Assembly (NCBI GenBank): GCA_025358645.1
Contig: JANYIW010000129.1
Span: 1 to 34,875, forward strand
DNA: 34,875 bases
Source of the DNA: Bacteroidales bacterium
GTDB taxonomy: Bacteria > Bacteroidota > Bacteroidia > Bacteroidales > VadinHA17
Reading direction: 5' to 3'
Shown here: positions 16,124 through 23,957 of the stretch, piece by piece
How the letters are laid out: each line of letters opens with the position of its first letter
Position numbering within the stretch: the stretch's first letter is position 1
Notes under the pieces: model-generated
The model's database searches: none
Seen by the model: only the letters and a program-made list of their open reading frames with translations
What the model was told of the DNA's origin: nothing
Program-made: the position numbers and the translations under genes

Positions 16124-18610
16124 ATGATTTATCCCGAAAATTTTGAAAATAAGACAGGTTTTGACAGGATACGAACTCTGCTGAGAGAAAAATGCCTCAG
16201 TCCTATGGGGCTCGAAAAGGTGGATAATATTAAATTCATTGAGGATTTCGAACATTTATCTCACCTATTATCTGCAACTTATGAATTTCAGCAGTTATTA
16301 ATATTTGAAGTTTCATTTCCTGCTGAACATTACTATAAGATTTCTGATTGTCTTAATAAGATCAGGGTTGAAGGCACATTTCCGGAAGTCCCGGAGGTGT
16401 TTGACCTTAAGCGTTCACTTGAAACAGTTAAGACAATTCTGAATTTCTTCAGGAATAAAGATGCTTCAAAATATCCGGTTCTTCAGTCAATGTGCGGTTC
16501 AGTAAAAACTTATCCTTATGTTCTTGACGCCGCGGACAGAATTATTGACAAACGCGGAGTTATTAAGGATAATGCTTCCCCCCGTTTAAAAGAGATCAGA
16601 GCTGAGCTTATCGGGAAAAGCATTCATGTAACAAAGAGGCTGAATGCTATTCTTAAACAAGCTCAGTCGGACGGGATTGTTGATTCGGATACTTCAGTTT
16701 CATTAAGAAATGGAAGAGGAGTGATCCCTGTGAGCAGCTATGATAAAAGACGGATCAAGGGCCTTATTCATGACCAGTCAGCTTCCGGAAAAACAGTTTT
16801 TATTGAACCTGAAGAGATAGTTGAGATCAACAACGATATTATTGAACTTGAATATGAGGAAAGAAGGGAGATAGTCAGGGTTCTAACGGCATTCGCTGAA
16901 AATGTCAGGCCCTATATCGACGATCTTATTGAATCTAATTTATTCCTCGGTGAAATAGATTTCATGAGATCAAAAGCGCTTCTTGGCAACTATCTGCATT
17001 CTATCAGACCTATTCTTGTTAATAAGCCATTTCTGATGTGGAGAAAAGCGATCCACCCTCTGCTGGCAATTACATTTGAGAAGTCGGCAGGGAGGAAAGT
17101 GGTTCCTCTGGAAATAGTTCTTGATGAGAGAGACAGAATATTACTGATCTCCGGACCTAATGCCGGTGGGAAGTCTGTATGTCTAAAGACAGTTGGACTA
17201 CTTCAGTATATGTTACAGTGCGGGTTGACAATTCCGGTTGCTGAAGGATCGGAAACAGGGATCTTTAAGAATATTTTAATTGATATTGGTGATGAACAAA
17301 GTATTGATAATGATTTAAGTACATATAGTTCTCATCTTATTAATATGAAATATTTCGTTAAAAACGGCAATGAGAAAACACTGATCCTGATAGATGAATT
17401 CGGAACAGGTACGGAGCCGATGCTCGGCGGCGCTATAGCCGAAGCTATTCTTGGTGAGCTGAACAGAAAAAAAGTATTTGGTGTAATAACAACTCATTAC
17501 ACAAACCTGAAGCACTTCGCATCCCTGACGGATGGTATCGTAAATGGTGCAATGGCGTTTGATAACCATCTCATGCAACCTCTCTTTCAGCTTACAATTG
17601 GTAAGCCGGGGAGCTCATTTGCATTTGAGATCGCCCGGAAAATAGGTTTACCTGAAGAGATCCTTGAAGAGGCATCAGGAAAAGCCGGAGTAAAAAATAT
17701 TGACTACGACAGACATCTTAAGGATATAGCCCGCGACAAACGATATTGGGAGACTAAACGTCAAAGTATCAGGCAACAGGAGAAGAGGCTGGAAGAGCTC
17801 ATGGCTGAGTATGATATGGAGCTTTCGGGAGCCAAGACTCTCAGGAAAGAAATTATTTCAAAGGCCAAAGACGAGGCTCAGCATCTGCTGAAAGAATCTA
17901 ACCGGATGATTGAGAATACTATACGTCAGATCAAAGAGTCACAGGCAGAAAAAGAAAAAACCAAAGATATCCGGCAGCAACTTGAAGAATTTAAAAATAT
18001 AGTTGAAGAGGAAGCGAAACCAATAGAGACCGCATCGGAAGAGAAGATTGCCATTTTGAGTACCAGAGCTAAAAGGATTAAATTGGAACCTGAACCTGAA
18101 ATCAAAATCAAAATAAATATACCTGCCGTTTCTCATGTCCATCCGCTTAAGCCAGGTGATCCTGTCAGAATGATTGATACTCAGGCTGCCGGAGAGATAA
18201 TTGAGATAAAAGATAAGATGGTTCAGGTTGAAACAGGCAGTCTGAGGTTTTTTGTTCCACTTAATAAAATTGAAAGAATATCAAGATCAGATCTGAAAAA
18301 GAGTCTCAGGGCAAACCAGGTTTACCACGAAAATGATCCTGGTATTGTTCAGCGAAATATTAATTTTAAACCTGAAATCGATATTCGCGGTGTACGTGGG
18401 GAGGAAGCCATTACTCAGGTAATGGAGCTGATTGATAATGCCCTCATTGTGCAACATCGCAACCTGAGGATCCTTCATGGGAAAGGCAATGGTATATTAC
18501 GACAGCTTGTAAGACAGTATCTTGCCACTGTTAATGTTGTAAAAACTTTCCGCGATGAACATGTGGAGTTTGGGGGTGCGGGGATAACGGTAGTGGAGAT
18601 GGATTTTTAA
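16124..18610 (+). CDS. mutS2: MutS2 (Smr-domain MutS paralogue)
   Basis: 828 residues from ATG 16124 (MIYPENFENKTGFDRIRTLL), the normal MutS2 start; an upstream ATG at 16064 and a GTG at 16100 are in frame. The GTG sits 8 bp behind AAAGGAGGT, so it cannot be fully excluded. Domains: core/lever helices (1-300), ABC ATPase with Walker A GPNAGGKS (near 344), signature region and Walker B LILIDEFGTGTEP (near 420), a long coiled coil (about 520-650), a KOW-like beta segment (about 680-740), and the C-terminal Smr nuclease domain (about 750-828: EIDIRGVRGEEA, LRILHGKGNGILR). MutS2 lacks the mismatch-recognition domain; known roles are suppression of recombination and rescue of collided ribosomes. 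It is monocistronic, followed by a heptad-repeat array. Confidence 0.94.
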   Translation: MIYPENFENKTGFDRIRTLLREKCLSPMGLEKVDNIKFIEDFEHLSHLLSATYEFQQLLIFEVSFPAEHYYKISDCLNKIRVEGTFPEVPEVFDLKRSLETVKTILNFFRNKDASKYPVLQSMCGSVKTYPYVLDAADRIIDKRGVIKDNASPRLKEIRAELIGKSIHVTKRLNAILKQAQSDGIVDSDTSVSLRNGRGVIPVSSYDKRRIKGLIHDQSASGKTVFIEPEEIVEINNDIIELEYEERREIVRVLTAFAENVRPYIDDLIESNLFLGEIDFMRSKALLGNYLHSIRPILVNKPFLMWRKAIHPLLAITFEKSAGRKVVPLEIVLDERDRILLISGPNAGGKSVCLKTVGLLQYMLQCGLTIPVAEGSETGIFKNILIDIGDEQSIDNDLSTYSSHLINMKYFVKNGNEKTLILIDEFGTGTEPMLGGAIAEAILGELNRKKVFGVITTHYTNLKHFASLTDGIVNGAMAFDNHLMQPLFQLTIGKPGSSFAFEIARKIGLPEEILEEASGKAGVKNIDYDRHLKDIARDKRYWETKRQSIRQQEKRLEELMAEYDMELSGAKTLRKEIISKAKDEAQHLLKESNRMIENTIRQIKESQAEKEKTKDIRQQLEEFKNIVEEEAKPIETASEEKIAILSTRAKRIKLEPEPEIKIKINIPAVSHVHPLKPGDPVRMIDTQAAGEIIEIKDKMVQVETGSLRFFVPLNKIERISRSDLKKSLRANQVYHENDPGIVQRNINFKPEIDIRGVRGEEAITQVMELIDNALIVQHRNLRILHGKGNGILRQLVRQYLATVNVVKTFRDEHVEFGGAGITVVEMDF

Positions 18611-18770
18611 GTAAAAGATAAAAGACAAAAGACAAGAGACAATAGTAAAGAAGCACAGAGCACAGAGCACAGAGCACAGAGCAGAGAGCACAGAGCAGAG
18701 AGCAGAGAGCACAGAGCACAGAGCACAGGGTTAAGAAATGATAAAAGGCATAAGTGAAAATAAGGCGACC
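18611..18770 (+). repeat. Heptanucleotide repeat array after mutS2
   Basis: The array begins at the first base after the mutS2 stop and keeps a 7-bp phase: about four A-rich units (aaaagat, aaaagac, aaaagac, aagagac), two transitional units, then eleven units of acagagc or agagagc (18652-18728), then drifting units (taagaaa, tgataaa, aggcata, agtgaaa). It separates two convergent genes. Seven is not a multiple of three, so the array would be read in all three frames; minus-strand frames across it give only low-complexity Leu-Cys-Ala-Ser translations and no believable protein. Confidence 0.85.
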
Positions 18771-18781
18771 GCAGAAATAGA

Positions 18782-19855
18782 TTAATTGAGTCTTACCGTA
18801 CCGTAAGATGAAACTACTTTAACTCTCGATGATGGATTATCTTCATTTCCAAAAGTTCCTGAAACTTCTTTTGAATTGTTCTCAATGATTCTTCTTTGAT
18901 TCTTGAATTTATCTTCACTGTATTTCAGTCCGCCATAAGTTACCTTTGCATCCAGTTTATAGTTTGCTGATTCATCAATTCCAAGTTTAACTCCCATATA
19001 GTGAGTTTCCACATCAATTGATTCAAAATCAGCTGGTATGCGGTCAATTGAAAAAGAACCATAACTGCCGTTGTAGGTAAGTTTTTTTGTCAGTTCTCCG
19101 ATGTTGACTTCAGTGTATCCATTCTCAAGAACCAGGTTTTTTATATTTTCAATTTTTATATTGTCATATTTACTCTCTCCTACCATTGAACTGGCTTCTC
19201 CCAGAGATATCTTGGAATATTTGCTATCAAGAAGAATTGCCTGGCTTTTTGTTATATCCATGCTTCCGACATATCTTTCAGTCAGATTGAGCCATCCTGT
19301 TTCCTCGATTGTTCCTTTTCCATAGGACAGGGTAAGACTGCTCAATGGTTTAATATTTCCTCTTGTAAGTTTTCCTGCAGTAAGATTGCCATATTTGATA
19401 TTAATATCCATTAATCCGTGAAGCTCATCGATATCAGTATTGCCATATTTGTTAGAAAGTGTGAGGTCAGTTCCGACAGGCATTTTTATAGTATAGTCTA
19501 TACTGAATTTTCTTGAATCACCCCAGCCGGTAAAGTTGAAACTGTCATTAATTATAGTTTTTGCCGAGATAACATTTGCTCCTTCAGAAAACTGAACATC
19601 TATTAAATCAAGGTATCTCTTAGCTTTTTCTTCATTTGACATATCAACAGTTACTTTAACGTCAATAACTATCTGGTCCTTATCCGAGCTCTCAATTGCC
19701 ACATCTCCATACTTGTTGCTGATTTCAAGTGTTTTTGTTCCTGCTGTAAACTCCTTATGAAATTCCTTTTTTATCTCCTGTGCGGATATTGATGAAGAAA
19801 TTAAAAAGAGTGACAGGAAGAAGAGCGTTCCTAATTTATAATCTGACTTTTTCAT
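18782..19855 (-). CDS. DUF4097-like secreted beta-repeat protein
   Basis: 357 residues from ATG 19855 (MKKSDYKLGTLFFLSLFLIS); a longer start at 19879 adds eight residues. A signal peptide ends near SISAQ. The mature protein is a series of short beta strands with repeated 'NKYGDV', 'NKYGNT', 'IKYGNL', 'LSYGKG', 'SKYSKI', 'SKYDNI', 'GSYGSF' and 'SSYGTV' turns, typical of DUF4097 beta-helix-like adhesin domains. These proteins commonly follow ECF sigma/anti-sigma pairs in Bacteroidota, as here; a surface or envelope sensing role is inferred. It overlaps the anti-sigma-like gene by 20 bp, indicating coupled translation. Confidence 0.8.
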   Translation of the reverse strand: MKKSDYKLGTLFFLSLFLISSSISAQEIKKEFHKEFTAGTKTLEISNKYGDVAIESSDKDQIVIDVKVTVDMSNEEKAKRYLDLIDVQFSEGANVISAKTIINDSFNFTGWGDSRKFSIDYTIKMPVGTDLTLSNKYGNTDIDELHGLMDINIKYGNLTAGKLTRGNIKPLSSLTLSYGKGTIEETGWLNLTERYVGSMDITKSQAILLDSKYSKISLGEASSMVGESKYDNIKIENIKNLVLENGYTEVNIGELTKKLTYNGSYGSFSIDRIPADFESIDVETHYMGVKLGIDESANYKLDAKVTYGGLKYSEDKFKNQRRIIENNSKEVSGTFGNEDNPSSRVKVVSSYGTVRLN

Positions 19856-20417
19856 TTTCCTTCTTATTTTGGTTACCATTCCTGATTGTTTTAAGCTGAT
19901 TCACTATATAAGTCATGACTTCAAGTTTCGTCTGATAATGCTCAATCATTGCACTTATTATGCGTTCATCGTTAGGATTTGCTTTGAGTTCTTTCTGCAG
20001 GGAGACATAAGTCGAGTCCATACTATTCATCTCTTTGAGAAGCATTGATTTTTGTGCAGGATTATTTTTCAGATCCACATTTACGATTTCCCCCTCCATG
20101 AGATTTACCTGGTGTACGTAATAATTTTCAACCTCCCTGTATTGTGGAGAGACCTGTCCGAGTGTCATCCTGCTGCTGCCTGTGCGGATGAAATGGTCCC
20201 ATGTCCAGAGTGAAGAAAGAGTAATAAGCAATGTCACCACCGCTGCTTTTAACAGGTAGGGTACAATACTTCTTTTTATGGAACTGCTCTTGAATCTTTT
20301 CTCAAGCTTCCTGTTAAATCTTTCCAGGTGACCTGTTGAAGGTTCCGCATCTTCCAAAAAGTCCTTATTGTTTCTGATTATGTCTTCTATATTTTTCATA
20401 ACTGTTGAGTTATTCAT
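19836..20417 (-). CDS. Membrane-anchored anti-sigma-factor-like protein
   Basis: 193 residues. An N-terminal cytoplasmic region (1-50; IEDIIRNNKDFLEDAEPSTG, then HLERFNRKLEKRF) precedes one transmembrane helix (about 51-73, IVPYLLKAAVVTLLITLSSL), then a periplasmic helical part (about 80-193) with a basic, glutamate-rich end. There is no zinc-binding ZAS motif visible (no HxxxCxxC), so it is not a classical ZAS anti-sigma. The assignment rests on topology and on direct coupling to the ECF gene: its ATG overlaps the sigma stop codon in an ATGA arrangement (20414-20417). It would hold the sigma factor at the membrane until an envelope signal arrives. Confidence 0.65.
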   Translation of the reverse strand: MNNSTVMKNIEDIIRNNKDFLEDAEPSTGHLERFNRKLEKRFKSSSIKRSIVPYLLKAAVVTLLITLSSLWTWDHFIRTGSSRMTLGQVSPQYREVENYYVHQVNLMEGEIVNVDLKNNPAQKSMLLKEMNSMDSTYVSLQKELKANPNDERIISAMIEHYQTKLEVMTYIVNQLKTIRNGNQNKKENEKVRL

Positions 20418-20974
20418 TTTCCTTTTAATTCTCCGATGAGTTTTTGTTTCGCTCTGGAGAGTTGCGATCGTGATGTGCTGCTGTTGATTGAAAGTATTTC
20501 TGCTATCTCATCGTGATCGTACCCTTCGAGAAGGTACAGAGAGAGTATAATTCTGTATCCATCGGGAAGTCTTTCAATCGCTTCTTTTACCTCTACCACC
20601 CGAACGTCAATCTCCTCATTTCTAGCTGTATCTTCACCGCTATCATCTCTTATACCAACGTGTGAATCAATATCTTCAAAGATCGCTTTTCTTTTATTCA
20701 GGGCATCCAGTGAACGGTTAACTACTATTTTTTTGAGCCACGCACCGAAACTTACAGTTCCTGAATAAGTATCAATTTTTTCAAAGGCCGCAAGGAATGA
20801 TTCCTGCATTATATCTTCAGCTTCCATCGTGTCATTTACAATTCTCAGACTTGTATTGTACATTGCTTTATAGTACAACTTGTAGATCTGAAACTGTGCT
20901 TTCTGGTCGCCGGTTTTACAACCGTCCAATAGATCCTGATGCAGGTTTCTGAATGCCGCTTCTACATTTGACAT
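20414..20974 (-). CDS. ECF-type RNA polymerase sigma factor
   Basis: 186 residues from ATG 20974 (MSNVEAAFRNLHQDLLDGCK); an upstream ATG at 21019 would add 15 unconserved residues. Region 2: QFQIYKLYYKAMYNTSLRIV then AEDIMQESFLAAFEKIDTYS (the sigma 2.2-2.4 signature). Region 4: IERLPDGYRIILSLYLLEGY then DHDEIAEILSINSSTSRSQL, a helix-turn-helix that binds the -35 element. A serine-rich linker with acidic residues lies between. The operon is sigma, anti-sigma-like, DUF4097-like protein, which points to an envelope-responsive regulon with likely autoregulation; I do not find a repeated promoter motif to prove that. Confidence 0.93.
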   Translation of the reverse strand: MSNVEAAFRNLHQDLLDGCKTGDQKAQFQIYKLYYKAMYNTSLRIVNDTMEAEDIMQESFLAAFEKIDTYSGTVSFGAWLKKIVVNRSLDALNKRKAIFEDIDSHVGIRDDSGEDTARNEEIDVRVVEVKEAIERLPDGYRIILSLYLLEGYDHDEIAEILSINSSTSRSQLSRAKQKLIGELKGK

Positions 20975-21094
20975 CTTTACGTAAAGACTAGTTTTTATAT
21001 GTGTTGCTGCACCCACCATCTTTTAATTTTCTAATCAATAGACGTGGTATAATTTTTAATGCTGCACTCATCTGAAGATATTTTAAATAAAATT

Positions 21095-21931
21095 TCAGAA
21101 TAAGTTAAGAATTATTCCCTGTGTCACCTGTCCGGTTGAGTAATCCAATTGGGATCCAAACAGGCTATGTGGTATGGAAAATATCAGGAGTAGCATAAAA
21201 GCAGCCAGTGCAGTATAGAGAGGCCTTTCCTTCTTTCTGTTCATTACAACAGCAATAATCCAGAAGACGAATGCAATCAGGGTTTTATTATCAGTCAGGT
21301 CCCACCCATAAGGTATTCCTGTCCAAAAATCGCCAAAAGCAAAGTATTGCACGATCGGGCCAAGAATCATACCACCTATAGCAAATAAGATAAGTGTAAG
21401 AATTCCATATTTTTTATATGACGGGTATTTTGTCACAGCCATTAGTCCGGCAAGGGTTGAGAACAGCATTGCAACAAACATAAACAAGATATGCGGAAGA
21501 AGAATGTACAATGGAACCCCTCCTTTGAACCGGATGACTATCGGGGAATCTTTTAAAAAGGTCTGTGTTCCATTGGAATCGTCTATTTCAAAATAGTACT
21601 GAAGCTTGCCTGCGGCAGGTTGTTGTGGTACTTCAGCAAAAAATCCCGTATTTTTTGTATCTGATCTAAACTTGAAATCAATAGTCTGGTAATCATCTTT
21701 GCTGTTGAATCGTTTGAAGAAGAGTCTTGCTTTGATTTTCGTATCAGATATATTCAGTTTTACTTCAGATTTTTCATTAAGTGCAAGGCTTCTGACAAGT
21801 TTAAGTTTATATGTGATGTTATTCAGTTTAACATTCACTTCCTTAGGATATGTAGGACCTGTATGTCTCTGGTATATTGCTGCACCAATTGTAATTACAA
21901 AAGCGAGTGTCCAAAGGATAACCTTTTTCAT
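21095..21931 (-). CDS. Multi-pass membrane protein of unknown function
   Basis: 278 residues, not recognised. Transmembrane segments are expected near 4-20, 139-164, 176-198, 217-230 and 238-256. Between the first and second lies a hydrophilic beta-rich domain of about 115 residues (VNVKLNNITYKLKLVRSLAL, KARLFFKRF, FFAEVPQQPAAGKLQYYFEI) that looks like an Ig-like or fibronectin-like fold, presumably periplasmic. No catalytic motif is seen. It lies between the sigma operon and the M28 lipoprotein gene, separated from the latter by a 225-bp repeat-rich spacer, so cotranscription is uncertain. Confidence 0.65.
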   Translation of the reverse strand: MKKVILWTLAFVITIGAAIYQRHTGPTYPKEVNVKLNNITYKLKLVRSLALNEKSEVKLNISDTKIKARLFFKRFNSKDDYQTIDFKFRSDTKNTGFFAEVPQQPAAGKLQYYFEIDDSNGTQTFLKDSPIVIRFKGGVPLYILLPHILFMFVAMLFSTLAGLMAVTKYPSYKKYGILTLILFAIGGMILGPIVQYFAFGDFWTGIPYGWDLTDNKTLIAFVFWIIAVVMNRKKERPLYTALAAFMLLLIFSIPHSLFGSQLDYSTGQVTQGIILNLF

Positions 21932-21961
21932 TTTTAAGATAATTTATATTTTTCTACTTTT

Positions 21962-22051
21962 TACCCCCCACCCCCCAAAAATTTGTTTTTACTTTTATCG
22001 TTTGTTTTTTTACTTTATCTTTTTACCCCCCAACCCCCCAAATGGGGGGCT
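21962..22051. repeat. Two C-run repeats in the spacer after the M28 gene
   Basis: 21962-21980 reads taccccccaccccccaaaaa and 22023-22051 reads taccccccaacccccc then aaat then ggggggc. The second is the exact inverse of 6469-6497. The stretch between them is T-rich with an approximate 7-bp period. Confidence 0.6.
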
Positions 22052-22059
22052 TTATCCTT

Positions 22060-22146
22060 TTGACTTGTTTTAACTTTTATTTTTTGTTTTAATTTTCCGG
22101 TTTGCGGTATGCGGCCTCTGTGCCCTGTGCCCTGTGCCCTGTGCCT
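22060..22146 (-). repeat. Heptanucleotide repeat array with changing unit
   Basis: On the plus strand the array reads, in constant 7-bp phase, ttttaac, ttttatt, ttttgtt, ttaattt, then tccggtt, tgcggta, tgcggcc, tctgtgc, and three cctgtgc units. On the minus strand the last group is gcacagg, differing by one base from the gcacaga unit after mutS2. The array starts 11 bp after the stop of the M28 gene on the minus strand. Confidence 0.75.
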
Positions 22147-22156
22147 ATTAGTTTAA

Positions 22157-23947
22157 TTATAATTGTATCAATAAAACAACTTTTTGATCACCTCGCAACA
22201 CTTCAATACTTATTGTCTGGCCATGTTTAAGTTGGCCCATTCTGAACATATAGTCCTGGATATTATTTACAGGTTTATTTTCAATTGCTGTGATAATGTC
22301 GCCTTTTTTCATACCTCCAAGAGCTGCCGGTTTACCGGGTGTCACAAAATCTGCTCTTAGTCCGTTTTTAACAACTCCGGCAAAATCGGGCATAATTCCA
22401 AGGGTAACACCTTTTCTATAGCTTACTCTGCCTGTTTCTGCTTTTGGTCCTGATTCTTTGAACTGCAACCGGGAGGCAGATGAAGCCAATTCTCTGGCAA
22501 CAGGAAATATCAGACTTGAAATTCTCACCATACCTTTGTAATTTATCTTATCGTATGTGTCGGAAGGGGTATGATAATCAAGGTGTGCACCTGTAAAATA
22601 AAACAGTACTGGTATGTTTTTGCCATAAAAAGAAGAGTGATCTGAAGGTCCATAACCTTCATTTGAGAGGGTTAATTTTATTACAGACGTATCGCTTTTT
22701 GAGTATATAAGATCTTTCAGACCAGTTGCAGTACCTACTCCGGAGATCTGCAGATTATTTGTCTCATTTAATCTACCTACCATGTCCAGATTAATCATTG
22801 CATTTACCTTTGATAGATCGATACCGGGTTCGTCGGTAAAATGCTTTGATCCGAGAAGACCTTCTTCTTCCCCGGTAAAGGCGATGCAAATAATGCTTCT
22901 CTTGTGGCTGCCACTTGTTTTTGAGAATTTTTTAGCAAGCTCGAGCATCATAGCCACTCCCGATGCATTATCGTCGGCTCCATGATGAATACCGAGTGTG
23001 TCAACGGCACGGCTGGATGATCCTGGTCCTCCCATTCCGAGATGATCAAAATGTGCACCAATAATAATAAATTCATTTTTCAGTTTTTCGTCTTCCCCCG
23101 GCAGTATCATTGCAACATTTCTTGTACTTGCATACTCCCTGACAATTTCAGCTTTCCCTTTAACTTTTACTTTTGTGGAAAATGAAACCGGCTTCCTGCC
23201 TTCGTTAAGTGTTTTTTCGAGTGTGGCAATATTATTCCCCGACTTAGCAAGGATGACGTCAGCAACTTCTCTTTTTATCCTTAAAACAGGTATATCAACA
23301 GAAAATCCGATAGCATTCAAAGATTCAAAAGCATCTTTTTGGTCAAACGAAGGACCAGATACCATCAAAACGCCTGCTGCGCCCATATCTTTTGCAATAA
23401 GCGCTTTATCTCTGTCTTCGCTGAACTTAGAAAAGGAGCTTCTTGTATTATCCGGTTCAGGGTCGGCACGAAGCATAATTACCCATTTTCCCTTTGGGTC
23501 AATTCCTTTATAGTCATCCCATTTAAGGCTATCTGCATTGATATTAAAACCGTACCCTACAAAAAGCGCTTCTGATTCAAGACTGGCATTTGAGCTGAAC
23601 CCCATTGGCATAAAGTCTTTTTCGGGTGTATAAGTTATTCCCTTTAGCGAGAGTACATTCTCTTTTCCAACCAGGGCTTTTTCAGGAACTTTAAACCTCT
23701 GAAATCCATCCCCCGTCAGAGGTGTCAATCCATAAGAAGCCAGTTTATTTTTTATGAATAATGCAGCAAGACTATCGCCGGGTGATCCGGTCAATCTGCC
23801 AAGGAGCGGATCTGATGAAAGATATTTGATTTCTCCACGAAGAACTCTGGTAGTCACTTCCCGGTTTGCTCTGCATGAGAACAAAAAAACGACAACAATT
23901 ATTAGAAGAGCCCTGTTGAGACATGTCAAAATCTTACTTCTGTTCAT
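22157..23947 (-). CDS. Lipoprotein M28 aminopeptidase with PA and PDZ domains
   Basis: 596 residues from ATG 23947 (MNRSKILTCLNRALLIIVVV); a start six codons upstream is possible. The signal sequence ends in the lipobox VVFLFSC, so the protein is probably lipid-anchored. A PA domain covers about 115-235 (SEALFVGYGFNI, GKWVIMLRADP, AAGVLMVSG). The M28 domain (about 270-490) contains GAHFDHLG, HHGADDNASGVAMM, FTGEEEGLLGS, NLDMVGRL and DYHTPSDT, i.e. all five zinc ligands and the catalytic Glu. A C-terminal PDZ (about 515-596) contains GLRADFVTPGKPAALGGMKK and GDIITAIENKPV. This is a common Bacteroidota periplasmic peptidase. It begins 10 bp after the stop of the ornithine aminotransferase gene, so the two are probably cotranscribed. 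Confidence 0.9.
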   Translation of the reverse strand: MNRSKILTCLNRALLIIVVVFLFSCRANREVTTRVLRGEIKYLSSDPLLGRLTGSPGDSLAALFIKNKLASYGLTPLTGDGFQRFKVPEKALVGKENVLSLKGITYTPEKDFMPMGFSSNASLESEALFVGYGFNINADSLKWDDYKGIDPKGKWVIMLRADPEPDNTRSSFSKFSEDRDKALIAKDMGAAGVLMVSGPSFDQKDAFESLNAIGFSVDIPVLRIKREVADVILAKSGNNIATLEKTLNEGRKPVSFSTKVKVKGKAEIVREYASTRNVAMILPGEDEKLKNEFIIIGAHFDHLGMGGPGSSSRAVDTLGIHHGADDNASGVAMMLELAKKFSKTSGSHKRSIICIAFTGEEEGLLGSKHFTDEPGIDLSKVNAMINLDMVGRLNETNNLQISGVGTATGLKDLIYSKSDTSVIKLTLSNEGYGPSDHSSFYGKNIPVLFYFTGAHLDYHTPSDTYDKINYKGMVRISSLIFPVARELASSASRLQFKESGPKAETGRVSYRKGVTLGIMPDFAGVVKNGLRADFVTPGKPAALGGMKKGDIITAIENKPVNNIQDYMFRMGQLKHGQTISIEVLRGDQKVVLLIQL

Positions 23948-23957
23948 AATGTGAATT

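Noticed and set aside
18497-18719. Minus-strand open frames rich in Leu-Cys-Ala-Ser across the mutS2 tail
   Set aside because: They are translations of the heptad repeat in rotating frames and overlap the mutS2 end; no plausible protein.
18611-18770. Possible CRISPR array
   Set aside because: Period is 7 bp with no spacers and no cas genes nearby; it is a short tandem repeat.
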